In this document: positions 1-7,571 of the stretch, piece after piece | Position numbering within the stretch: position 1 is the first letter of the stretch | Layout: each line of letters opens with the position of its first letter | The notes under the pieces: generated by a model | Databases searched by the model: none | What the model saw: only the letters and a program-made list of their open reading frames with translations | Told to the model about the DNA's origin: nothing | From: Ardenticatenales bacterium | GTDB taxonomy: Bacteria > Chloroflexota > Anaerolineae > Promineifilales > Promineifilaceae | Direction of reading: 5' to 3' | Assembly: GCA_020634575.1 (NCBI GenBank) | Contig: JACKBM010000012.1 | Coordinates: forward strand, 1 to 64,000 | DNA: 64,000 bases | Position numbers and translations under genes: made by a program

Positions 1-1
1 C

Positions 2-457
2 CGCTTCGTCTCGATGCAAAACCATTACAACCTGATCTACCGTGAGGAAGAGCGGGAGATGATGCCGCTCTGCGCTGAAGAGAAGATCGCCGTCACACCC
101 TACAGCCCGCTCGCATCGGGGCGCCTGGCGCGCGATTGGGCGGAAACGACCACCCGGCTAGAGGCCGATCCAATTGCCAGACAAAAATATGACGCTACCG
201 CAGATTCTGACAGAAGGGTTGTCCAACGCGTCGCCGAGCTAGCCAGCAAACTCGGCGTACCTCACGCCCACATCGCCCTGGCCTGGCTGAGGCAACAGGA
301 TGCCGTGGTGGCCCCGGTAATCGGCGCGACCAAACAGTCACACATCGACAGTGCAGTTGAATCCTTGACGGTCGACCTGACTGTAGAAGAACTGGCCTTT
401 TTAGAGGAGCCTTACGGGCCACATCCAGTTGTCGGGCTCATACCGTACAGCCGCTAA
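2..457 (+). CDS. Aldo/keto reductase, C-terminal part (5' end outside window)
   Basis: Reading frame 2 is open from the first bases and encodes FVSMQNHYNL, then a segment with EEREM and TPYSPLASGRLARDW, and ends at TAA. This is the second half of the (beta/alpha)8 barrel of NADPH-dependent aldo/keto reductases of the YghZ/Tas-like group. The conserved Q-N-x-Y strand, the SPLA(S/R)G loop and the C-terminal VxPVIGATK cofactor-binding strand are visible. About 150 residues remain. The catalytic Asp-Tyr-Lys-His tetrad lies in the missing N-terminal half, so activity cannot be judged. The substrate is unknown. It converges on the S1 gene. The ATG at 14 is an internal methionine, not the start. Confidence 0.88.
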   Translation, partial: RFVSMQNHYNLIYREEEREMMPLCAEEKIAVTPYSPLASGRLARDWAETTTRLEADPIARQKYDATADSDRRVVQRVAELASKLGVPHAHIALAWLRQQDAVVAPVIGATKQSHIDSAVESLTVDLTVEELAFLEEPYGPHPVVGLIPYSR

Positions 458-483
458 ACACCAGATTCGCCACGCAAACAAAA

Positions 484-514
484 CGGAGGTGATAGCCGAT
501 GGCTATCACCTCCG
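484..514 (-). terminator. Rho-independent terminator of the S1 gene
   Basis: A perfect 14-bp stem (CGGAGGTGATAGCC / GGCTATCACCTCCG) with a 3-nt loop. Read on the minus strand it is followed by GTTTTGTTT, a usable U-tract, about 40 nt after the stop codon of the S1 gene. On the plus strand the stem is followed by A residues, so it probably serves the minus strand. Confidence 0.8.
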
Positions 515-553
515 AAAAAACTGTCTACATTGGCGAGAGTAATGTTGGGGCGC

Positions 554-1912
554 TTACTCTTCCTCGTCTGCAGCTGCCGGTTCAGCAACTTCAGCTTCAA
601 CCGCTTCGGCTTCAGCCGCTTCGGCTTCAGCCACTTCGGCTTCGGCCACTTCGGTCTCTACGACAGCTTCAGGTTCGTCGTCCGAGGCAACAGCCTCAGC
701 GTCCGTCTGGCCGGCGGCAGCCTGGGCCTCCGCTTCAGCCGCTGCTGCCTGGCTCTTTTGCCAGGTCCACTCCAGCTCTTCACTTTCACTGACCTGGCGC
801 TGGCTCAGGCCAATGCGTTCCCTGTCAGGCTCAAGCCGAACAATACGGACCAGCACCTTATCACCTGCCGAAATCACATCGACTGGCTTGGCATCATGGG
901 CCACATACATCTCGCTGATGTGGATGAGTCCTTCAATACCTTCCTCGATCACGGCAAAGGCACCAAAATCAGCCACGTTGGTAACGGTCACTTCCAGCAG
1001 GTCGCCAACTTTGTGGTCGGCGGCAAATTGCTGCCAGGGATTGGGCAATAAGGCCTTGCGGCTCAAGCTGACCCGTTCTCTGTCGGCGTCTACTGACAGG
1101 ATTTTGACCTTGATCTCTTCCCCTGTCCGCAGGACGTCGCCGGGTTTCCGCACCTGTTGCCAGGCAATCTCCGAAATATGCAGCAGACCTTCAGCACCAT
1201 CCAGGGCAACAAAAGCGCCATAATCGACGAGATTGGCGACAGTGCCTGTCACGATCTCGCCTTCCATCTCCTTCAACTCCTGCAGCCGCTGCTGACGCCG
1301 TTCCGGCATCGCCGCCCGCGCCGAGAAAACCAGCCGTTTCCGCTGGCTGCTAACCTCCAGCGCTTTAACCGGCAGCACACTGCCAACCATCTTGGATTTG
1401 GCAGTGGACTGGGCCTGTTTGTTGTGAATGTGTTGAATCTCAGGGAGATGAGAATTAGGGATAAAGCCCTGCAGGCGCTCGAACTGAACCAAAATGCCAC
1501 CACTGTTGTGGCCGACAACCGTCAAATCAACAGTCTCTTCAGATTCAAGCAACGTCGTGGCTTTTTGCCAGTCTTGAAACTGCAGACCTCGCTCCAGCGA
1601 TACCTGCAGTTCATCATCACCAGATGGCGTGCGCGTGACATACAGCATGACTTCGTCGCCGGCCTTAATGCTGGCCAGCTGCATCTCATCCAGACGAGCA
1701 ATCTCCTGGGGAGGCACGATGGCGGTCCGCTTGGCACCGACATCAGCCAAAATCATGTTGTCGTCGACGGAAATAATTGTGCCAGTGATGTATTGTCCAC
1801 GCTCTGGCAAAACGGGTTCATATGTGTCCAGCAGCGCAGCAAAGAGATCTGCTTCACCGGCTGCTCCGTTATTACCCTCAGTACTCGCATTGTCAATCGT
1901 TAAACTACTCAA
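554..1912 (-). CDS. rpsA: 30S ribosomal protein S1-like, four S1 domains
   Basis: A 452-residue protein with four S1 (OB-fold) RNA-binding repeats at about residues 38-107, 126-196, 212-285 and 300-372. The third and fourth carry the typical DYGAFV...GLLHISE and DFGAFA...GLIHISE cores; the second is more divergent. The tail of about 75 residues is almost only Ala, Glu and Val in a repetitive A-E pattern, strongly acidic and probably disordered. S1 binds the 30S subunit and helps load structured mRNAs. The start is TTG, supported by AAGGAG five bases upstream; no ATG has a comparable site. The length and domain count fit the shorter S1 proteins found outside Proteobacteria. A hairpin terminator follows at 484-514. 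Confidence 0.9.
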   Translation of the reverse strand: MSSLTIDNASTEGNNGAAGEADLFAALLDTYEPVLPERGQYITGTIISVDDNMILADVGAKRTAIVPPQEIARLDEMQLASIKAGDEVMLYVTRTPSGDDELQVSLERGLQFQDWQKATTLLESEETVDLTVVGHNSGGILVQFERLQGFIPNSHLPEIQHIHNKQAQSTAKSKMVGSVLPVKALEVSSQRKRLVFSARAAMPERRQQRLQELKEMEGEIVTGTVANLVDYGAFVALDGAEGLLHISEIAWQQVRKPGDVLRTGEEIKVKILSVDADRERVSLSRKALLPNPWQQFAADHKVGDLLEVTVTNVADFGAFAVIEEGIEGLIHISEMYVAHDAKPVDVISAGDKVLVRIVRLEPDRERIGLSQRQVSESEELEWTWQKSQAAAAEAEAQAAAGQTDAEAVASDDEPEAVVETEVAEAEVAEAEAAEAEAVEAEVAEPAAADEEE

Positions 1913-2002
1913 ACCTTCTCCTTGTCATGTTTTGGGCTACCAGTAGCCTACCTCATGACCTGAAAAGAACCAATAAATTGGGCGGACCCGGCGCTCAAGC
2001 TA

Positions 2003-2239
2003 TTAGCCTGATTCACCCGCCGCCTCTTTTGCCAATAAAAACTCTTGCCAGGCGTCGTTAAAAGCGACAACATGGCGCCAGGTGCCATTTCGGGTCAGGA
2101 ACTCAGCCCACTTCTTGTGTTCATCCTGCTTGCGACCACGCGCCAGTGGCACCTGACTTACATCCTTTGTGGCCTGAGCCAGGGCCCCGACTGCATCGTT
2201 ACGATGGCGCTGATCGTTTAACCATTCTTTGAATTTCAT
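2003..2239 (-). CDS. YozE-like (UPF0346) small protein
   Basis: 78 residues, starting at ATG with AAGGAG eight bases upstream. FKEWLNDQRHRNDAVGALA at the N-terminus and FNDAWQEFL at the C-terminus match the layout of the YozE SAM-like fold family (N-terminal F-x-x-W/F-L...R, C-terminal F-x-x-A-W-x-x-Y/F). That family is small, cytoplasmic and of unknown function, and best known from Firmicutes. The gene starts 18 bp after the stop codon of the recombinase-like gene, so the two are probably co-transcribed. The family call rests on pattern recognition only. Confidence 0.6.
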   Translation of the reverse strand: MKFKEWLNDQRHRNDAVGALAQATKDVSQVPLARGRKQDEHKKWAEFLTRNGTWRHVVAFNDAWQEFLLAKEAAGESG

Positions 2240-2257
2240 TCAACAGACTCCTTGCAG

Positions 2258-3139
2258 CTACAGATGAATTGCTTTTCCGTCCCCTTCGGTAACCTGCCTG
2301 GGCGGCACAATGTGCCGCAAGGCCGATGTCATACTCCTATAACCCATTCTTTCGGCAAGCAGCGCCAGGTCGCCGCTTTGTTGCCATAAGCTGTGGGCAT
2401 AACTATTGCGCAGCACCTTGACATTTAACTCCAGACCACAGGCTCGCCCCAGTTTAGTCACCAGCTGCTGCACCATGCGCACGGACATGTAGCCACCTTC
2501 CCGACCCGGAAAAAGGTAATCACCTGTTTGCAGCTGGCTGCGCTGACAATAGGTTGTCAATTCAGCCAGCAGCTCCCCAGGTAATGGCAAAAACCGTCGC
2601 TGGCCTTGCTCATCTTCGACACGGACCTGCTGCCTTGCCAGCTCAAGCTGGTCCAAACGCAAACATCTCAACTCACCGGCCCGCATCCCCGTCTGCAATA
2701 GCAGCTTCACGATCAGATAATCCCGTCTGGCATGACGGGCCGTTCGTTGTGCAGCCCGCAATAATAAGGATGCTTGCTGCTCAGGGGCTAATACCACGGG
2801 TTTGGCCAACAGTGGCAGCCTGGCCAGCCGAACCTCGCCGGCCGCATTGTGCGTCTGTCCGGACTTCCAGGTCCGAAACTGCCCATATTTGCGCAGACTC
2901 TGCAGGATACGATTGACGGTTGCGGGCGAATGGCCCCGTTGGGCGGTCAAATAATCTTTGTAAGCTTCGACATCTGCTGAGCGAAACTGGGTTGGATCAG
3001 AGGTCAGTTGGGGCTGTGCCTCATACCAGCGAAAAAACGCCCGTAGATCCCGAGAATAAAACTTGATGGTGGAAGCGGCCAGGCCAGCTTCAGACAAGTA
3101 GGCCTCAAAAGTAGGTTGTGCGGCTTCCCAACTTGACAT
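2258..3139 (-). CDS. Tyrosine-recombinase-fold protein lacking the catalytic tyrosine
   Basis: 293 residues from ATG 3139; an upstream TTG at 3178 would add 13 residues. The N-terminal part (about 1-100) is a SAM-like core-binding domain with an STIKFYSRDLRAFFRWY segment. The C-terminal half has the XerC/D catalytic fold, with the first arginine in TGMRAGEL (about R153) and the second in KVLRNSY (about R244). The other active-site positions are changed: the HxLRH box reads KVLRN, the GH(S) box reads GYR, the beta-hairpin lysine region reads EDEQGQRR, and the segment that should hold the nucleophile reads TSALRHIV, with no tyrosine. Cleavage activity is therefore unlikely, and a DNA-binding or structural role is more plausible. 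It is followed closely by the YozE-like gene. Confidence 0.8.
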   Translation of the reverse strand: MSSWEAAQPTFEAYLSEAGLAASTIKFYSRDLRAFFRWYEAQPQLTSDPTQFRSADVEAYKDYLTAQRGHSPATVNRILQSLRKYGQFRTWKSGQTHNAAGEVRLARLPLLAKPVVLAPEQQASLLLRAAQRTARHARRDYLIVKLLLQTGMRAGELRCLRLDQLELARQQVRVEDEQGQRRFLPLPGELLAELTTYCQRSQLQTGDYLFPGREGGYMSVRMVQQLVTKLGRACGLELNVKVLRNSYAHSLWQQSGDLALLAERMGYRSMTSALRHIVPPRQVTEGDGKAIHL

Positions 3140-3230
3140 ATAGGCGGAATCAATGCAGGTAAAAATGTTTATACGCAATGAATAATAGCAGATTTGCCCC
3201 GGTTTGTCTATTTTTATAGAGGCTCCGGTG

Positions 3231-3261
3231 AGGAGCGACCGCTACAGACGCGATCGCTCCT
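3231..3261. repeat. Hairpin-forming palindrome downstream of purD
   Basis: AGGAGCGA and TCGCTCCT form an 8-bp perfect stem that extends by three more pairs, one of them G-T, around a short loop. It lies 13 bp beyond the purD stop codon. There is no U-tract directly after the stem, so termination is possible but not certain. Confidence 0.5.
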
Positions 3262-3274
3262 ACTACCGGTCACC

Positions 3275-4636
3275 TTACAGCGCCTTGCCCTGTACCTGCT
3301 TACCAGGCATAAGATCTGCCTGCGCCTGGCGCATTTCAGTCGTGGGGGTGATCACGTTCCGGCCGATATCACGCCGGTAATGAGCGCCTTCAAAATGGAT
3401 CTTACTAACGCCGGCATAAGCACGGTGCAGCGCCGTCGGCAAATCGGGTGCGCTGGCCGTGACAGCCAGGACACGGCCCCGTGCCGTTACCAGTTGACCA
3501 TCCAGCCGACGGGTGCCATGGTGAAAGAGTGCGATCCCTGGCTGTTCAGCGGCTACATCCAGGCCACTGATAGGCAGACCACGCGGAAATCCTTCTTTGG
3601 GGTATCCCGGCGACGTCATCACCACCGCGGCGGCGGCACCAGGGTGGAAGCGAACCATTTCCGGCCGCAGTTGGCCCGAAATGCAGGCCAGGAGTAGTTC
3701 GGCAAAATCGCTCTCCAGCTGGGTTAGCAGTACCAGCGCCTCCGGGTTGCCAAAACGGCAGTTAAACTCCAGTACCTGGACACCCTGCTCCGTCAACATC
3801 AGGCCGGCAAAGAGGACCCCGACATAAGGTGTACCTGCCTCAGCCATCCCACGGACGACGGGCCGCAGGATGGTCTCCGTGACTTGCTCAACCAGACCGG
3901 CCGGTACATCCGGCGGCGGCGCATACGCCCCGATGCCGCCCGTATTCGGGCCGCGGTCACCATCAAAAATCCGCTTGTGATCACGGACCGGCAGGAGCGG
4001 CACCACCGTCTCGCCATCTGACAGGGCAAAGACGGACAGCTCCGGCCCACTCAACCGCTCTTCAATGATCACCGTCTCAGCTGCCTCGCCGAGCGAACGA
4101 ATAACCATGTAATCATAAAGAGCCGCCCGCGCCTCTTCTTTGCTGTCGCAAACGGTCACCCCCATGCCCATCCGGCCCAGGCCGCTGACCTTGACCACAA
4201 CCTTTTCCGATGGCAGGTTGTCCAGGTAGCGCTCTGCGTTTTCATAATCATTAAACGTGGCAAAGGCCGGCGTCGGGATACCCTGCGCCTGCATGAACTC
4301 CTTGGCAAACGCCTTGGAAGATTCCAGCCGGGCCGCCGCCTGGGTCGGGCCAAAAATGCGCAGGCCCCGCGCCATAAACGCATCCGCGGCGCCCAACGCC
4401 AGGGGGTCGTTGGTGCCAACAACCGTCAGATCGATTCCTTCGGCAACGGCAAACTCTACCAGGGCGGGGATATCTTCATCGCTAATCGGGACGTTGGTGG
4501 CAATTTCAGCTGTGCCGGCGTTACCAGGCGCCACGTAGAGCTGCCCAACCAGCGGCGATTGGCTCAATTTCCAGGTCAGGGCATGTTCGCGGGAACCATA
4601 ACCCAACACCAATACTTTCAATGCTTTCTCTGGCAT
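3275..4636 (-). CDS. purD: Phosphoribosylamine--glycine ligase (GAR synthetase), divergent
   Basis: 453 residues from ATG 4636, with GAGGAG nine bases upstream. It catalyses the ATP-dependent joining of phosphoribosylamine and glycine, the second step of purine synthesis. The N-terminal domain has the SREHAL and APGNAGTA motifs. The ATP-grasp core has DHKRIFDGD and GPNTGGIGAYAPPP, and EFNCRFGNPEA near residue 300, followed by the C-terminal PurD domain. Two positions depart from the usual family pattern: the glycine-rich ATP loop reads SGLGRMGMGV instead of (D/S)GLAAGKGV, losing the lysine, and the metal-site segment reads RFGNPE where most have RFGDPE. The order of domains and length are normal. 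Other pur genes are not adjacent. It could be a functional variant or a paralogue with a changed role. Confidence 0.9.
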   Translation of the reverse strand: MPEKALKVLVLGYGSREHALTWKLSQSPLVGQLYVAPGNAGTAEIATNVPISDEDIPALVEFAVAEGIDLTVVGTNDPLALGAADAFMARGLRIFGPTQAAARLESSKAFAKEFMQAQGIPTPAFATFNDYENAERYLDNLPSEKVVVKVSGLGRMGMGVTVCDSKEEARAALYDYMVIRSLGEAAETVIIEERLSGPELSVFALSDGETVVPLLPVRDHKRIFDGDRGPNTGGIGAYAPPPDVPAGLVEQVTETILRPVVRGMAEAGTPYVGVLFAGLMLTEQGVQVLEFNCRFGNPEALVLLTQLESDFAELLLACISGQLRPEMVRFHPGAAAAVVMTSPGYPKEGFPRGLPISGLDVAAEQPGIALFHHGTRRLDGQLVTARGRVLAVTASAPDLPTALHRAYAGVSKIHFEGAHYRRDIGRNVITPTTEMRQAQADLMPGKQVQGKAL

Positions 4637-4775
4637 GTATTCAAACTCCTCAAGTTGTCGATTCTGCTCACATGAGCAATGGAGTGGCTGCGGCAAACAG
4701 CCAGCTATTCAGAAAAGAAGGATGGTCCTGATCAGGGAGTGCGCGAATGGCTCGAAAGGACGGGCATTCGTGCCA

Positions 4776-4795
4776 GTTAACAGTATAGCGTTAAC
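4776..4795 (-). promoter_or_regulatory. Candidate purD promoter flanked by GTTAAC palindromes
   Basis: On the minus strand the sequence reads GTTAACgctatactGTTAAC. A TATACT -10 box (4782-4787) sits between two identical 6-bp palindromes. A transcript would have a leader of about 140 nt before purD. No good -35 hexamer is seen, which would fit an activator or repressor binding the symmetric flanks. Confidence 0.35.
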
Positions 4796-4846
4796 CCCGG
4801 AGCGAACGGCTCACCCAAAAGGGTACATGTACGGGTGAATTTGGGA

Positions 4847-7501
4847 TCAGGCGCTGTCTAACAGACGCAGTGCTCGGGCCCGCGCCACCGCCTGGCCACG
4901 GCTGTTGACATCCAGTTTGTCGTAAAGGCGGCGGGTATGGGCCTTGACGGTGTTGAGGCTCACGACCATCTGCTCGGCAATGGAGCGGTTGGATAGTCCT
5001 TGCGCCAGCAACAACAGCACTTCCATCTCACGCGGGCTGAGCGGCTGGAGTTCAGCCAGGATCGGCTCACCGCATTGCGCCAGCAGTTGGCGCGCGTAAG
5101 CAGCTGTAGAGGCGCCGTTGCCGGCCACCTGGTGGAGCAAGCGATGCAACAATGGGCTCTGGTAATTGAGGAAGAGTCGCTGATAACCGGCCGGTTCCGC
5201 TCGCAACAACGCCCGCAACAACGGGCGCGTGCCATCAGCCAGTTCACCCTGGCCGGCCCGAATCAGCGCTTCCAGCAACCACATCTCGATTTGCAGCCGC
5301 TGATTCTGGCGCTCCTCGATGAAGGCCGCCAGTTTCTGTTGCAGAGGCAGCAACCCGGCGTACTGTTGCTCAGCGAGTTGGATGCGCAGCAGATTCAGGT
5401 AAATGAAAGGCAGCTCCCGTATCTGTGCCTCGTCGTCCTCGAGGCTAACTGACTGGCCCGCCAGCCACCGACGAGCCATAGCCAGATCACCATACTGCCA
5501 GGCAAGCTCAGCTCGCAGAATGGACATACCGGCCGAGCTGCCGCCCCCTTCAATCGCCTCCACCTGATTCAGAGCTGCCGGCCAATCACCGGCGGCCGCC
5601 AGCAAGCGTGCCAGCCCTTCCCGGCTGTAATACAGCATCTTGTGATCGCCGCTCCGTTCAGCCCAGCGTAACGCCTGGCGCAGCTGCACTTCGGCTTCAT
5701 CAAGCCGATTCCATTCAAGCAACAGGTTGCCCAAACCCACATGCATAAAGCCAACGGCTGGCGACATCGGCCGGCCGGCCAACATCTCGCGCGCCGAATT
5801 TAAGCCCTGTTCATAAATTGGAAACGCGTCCTGAGGCCGTGCCTGGCGCTCCAGGGTCTCACCCCAATAGAAGGTGGCAAACAGAACCGCCCACAATCCC
5901 GGATCATGGGCCCGGTGCCGGGCAGCTTCAGCAAAAGCCTGCTCCGCCGCGGCCAGATCAGCCTGCTGCAGATGGGACAAACCCAGGTTGATGGCCACTT
6001 CGCTGCGCAACATGTGCTGATCAGCCGGCAGCCGCGCCAGCGCCTTCTGCGAATAGCGAATGTTGACCTCTGTGTCGCCGGTCAGGACGGCCAGACGAGC
6101 CCGCAAAGCCAGCCATTCTCCCCATTGCAATTCGTTTTCCAGGCTCTCGGAGACTGCTTGCAGCTCGCTTTTCGCTTTGGCCAGTTCCCGGGTCCGAATG
6201 AGCGCCCAGACAAAGAAAAGGCGCAGGCCCGGCCGCGCCTGCCGTACTTCCTCTGGCAGCATTTCCAGCCAGTGGCGCAATGTGTTACCCTCGCCAAACA
6301 TTAGCAGTTCGCGCCCGGCCACGGCCATCAGGTCAGCCGCCAGGTCAAAATCGCTGGCCGCCAGGGCGTGGTCAACGGCCACCAGCGGTTCACCCCGCTC
6401 CCGGTACCAGGAGGCAGCCCGGCTGTGCAGAGCGGCGATGGCTTCGGGCTCGCAGCGGCGTTGCAACCGGCCGGTTAGAAAATCGGCAAACAGATGGTGA
6501 TAGCGGTACCAGTTACGGGCCGAGTCCAGTGGGATCAGGAACAGGTTGGCGGCTTCCACCTGGCGCAGCAGCCCGGCACAGGCCTGGCCGGTGACCCATT
6601 CACACAATTCCCGGTTAAATTGGGGCAGGATGGCTGTCTGCAACATGAACTGCTGCAGTTCGGCCGGTTGCTGATCCAGGACCTGATCAGCCAGGTAATC
6701 CACCAGGTAGCGATGGCTGCCAGAGAACGCCTCTTCCAGGGCGACCTCTTCTTGAAGTGCCAGGGCAATCAGCTGATAGCCGGTAATCCACCCCTCAACC
6801 TGGGCATTCAACTGCTCGATCTGCGCCTCGCTCAGAACCAGCCCCATCGTCTCCTGCATAAAATGGGCTGCCTCGGCAACGGTAAATTGCAGATCACGGG
6901 CCTCGACGCGAATCAGGGCGTGGCGGGCGCGCAGCAAAGCCAGTGGCAACGGCGGTTGCGCCCGGCTGGTGACCACCAGATGAAGCTGCTGCGGCATATG
7001 CTGAAGCAGGAAACGCATGATTTCATGGACCGATTCGTTTTCGATCAGATGGTAATCATCCAACACGACAACAATTGGCTCTTGGCAGATGGCCAGATCG
7101 TTCACGAAAGCGGTCAGGATGGCGTCTTCGTCGTTGTAGATGTAGGTCGATGAAAGGCGAGCCAGGGCCGCCTCGCCAATGGCCGGCCGCACCGTGGCGA
7201 CAGCGGCAAAGAGGTAGGCCAGGAAACGAGCTGGGTCATTGTCCGCCCCGTCCAGCGAAAGCCAGGCCACAGGCAGGGACAATTGTTGCGCCCACTGGCA
7301 GACCAGGGTGCTTTTACCGTAACCGGCCGGTCCCTCCACCAAAGACAGCCGGCGGCGAATGGTGCCATCCTCGGCCAGGGCGTCGTTGAGAATGTCGATG
7401 AGGCGGGGCCGGGTGACGGGGTGGCTGCGCACCCGGGGCATGCTCAGCTTCGTCTGCAGCAGCGGCCGGCGAAGCAGATGATGCGGTTCTTCTCGAGCCA
7501 T
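4847..7501 (-). CDS. MalT-type LuxR-family ATP-dependent transcriptional regulator
   Basis: 884 residues from ATG 7501. The N-terminal STAND/NB-ARC-like ATPase has a Walker A GPAGYGKST at about 57-65 and a Walker B VVVLDDYH at about 144-151. A long alpha-helical TPR-like region follows, about residues 400-800. The last 60 residues are a LuxR/GerE helix-turn-helix (LSPREMEVLLLLAQGLSNR, SLNTVKAHTRRLYDKL). Regulators of this kind bind an inducer through the TPR domain, oligomerise with ATP and activate transcription. The length is typical for the MalT/LAL group. The frame is open for another 94 codons upstream, but that part has no family resemblance, and an extended -10 box ends six bases before ATG 7501, which argues for a leaderless start there. 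It lies 70 bp downstream of the SARP-type gene on the same strand. Targets are unknown. Confidence 0.9.
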   Translation of the reverse strand: MAREEPHHLLRRPLLQTKLSMPRVRSHPVTRPRLIDILNDALAEDGTIRRRLSLVEGPAGYGKSTLVCQWAQQLSLPVAWLSLDGADNDPARFLAYLFAAVATVRPAIGEAALARLSSTYIYNDEDAILTAFVNDLAICQEPIVVVLDDYHLIENESVHEIMRFLLQHMPQQLHLVVTSRAQPPLPLALLRARHALIRVEARDLQFTVAEAAHFMQETMGLVLSEAQIEQLNAQVEGWITGYQLIALALQEEVALEEAFSGSHRYLVDYLADQVLDQQPAELQQFMLQTAILPQFNRELCEWVTGQACAGLLRQVEAANLFLIPLDSARNWYRYHHLFADFLTGRLQRRCEPEAIAALHSRAASWYRERGEPLVAVDHALAASDFDLAADLMAVAGRELLMFGEGNTLRHWLEMLPEEVRQARPGLRLFFVWALIRTRELAKAKSELQAVSESLENELQWGEWLALRARLAVLTGDTEVNIRYSQKALARLPADQHMLRSEVAINLGLSHLQQADLAAAEQAFAEAARHRAHDPGLWAVLFATFYWGETLERQARPQDAFPIYEQGLNSAREMLAGRPMSPAVGFMHVGLGNLLLEWNRLDEAEVQLRQALRWAERSGDHKMLYYSREGLARLLAAAGDWPAALNQVEAIEGGGSSAGMSILRAELAWQYGDLAMARRWLAGQSVSLEDDEAQIRELPFIYLNLLRIQLAEQQYAGLLPLQQKLAAFIEERQNQRLQIEMWLLEALIRAGQGELADGTRPLLRALLRAEPAGYQRLFLNYQSPLLHRLLHQVAGNGASTAAYARQLLAQCGEPILAELQPLSPREMEVLLLLAQGLSNRSIAEQMVVSLNTVKAHTRRLYDKLDVNSRGQAVARARALRLLDSA

Positions 7502-7507
7502 GTCCCT

Positions 7508-7516
7508 ATTATAACA
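7508..7516 (-). promoter_or_regulatory. Extended -10 promoter giving a leaderless LuxR transcript
   Basis: On the minus strand TGTTATAAT, a full extended -10 element (TGnTATAAT), ends six bases before the ATG at 7501. Transcription would begin at or next to the A of the start codon. No convincing -35 box is visible, as is usual for extended -10 promoters. The same nine bases precede the gene at 40602. Confidence 0.7.
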
Positions 7517-7571
7517 CCATGCCGTCACGACCATGTCGCCCAGGTCCAAACCTGGATAGCATCGGTGAGTG

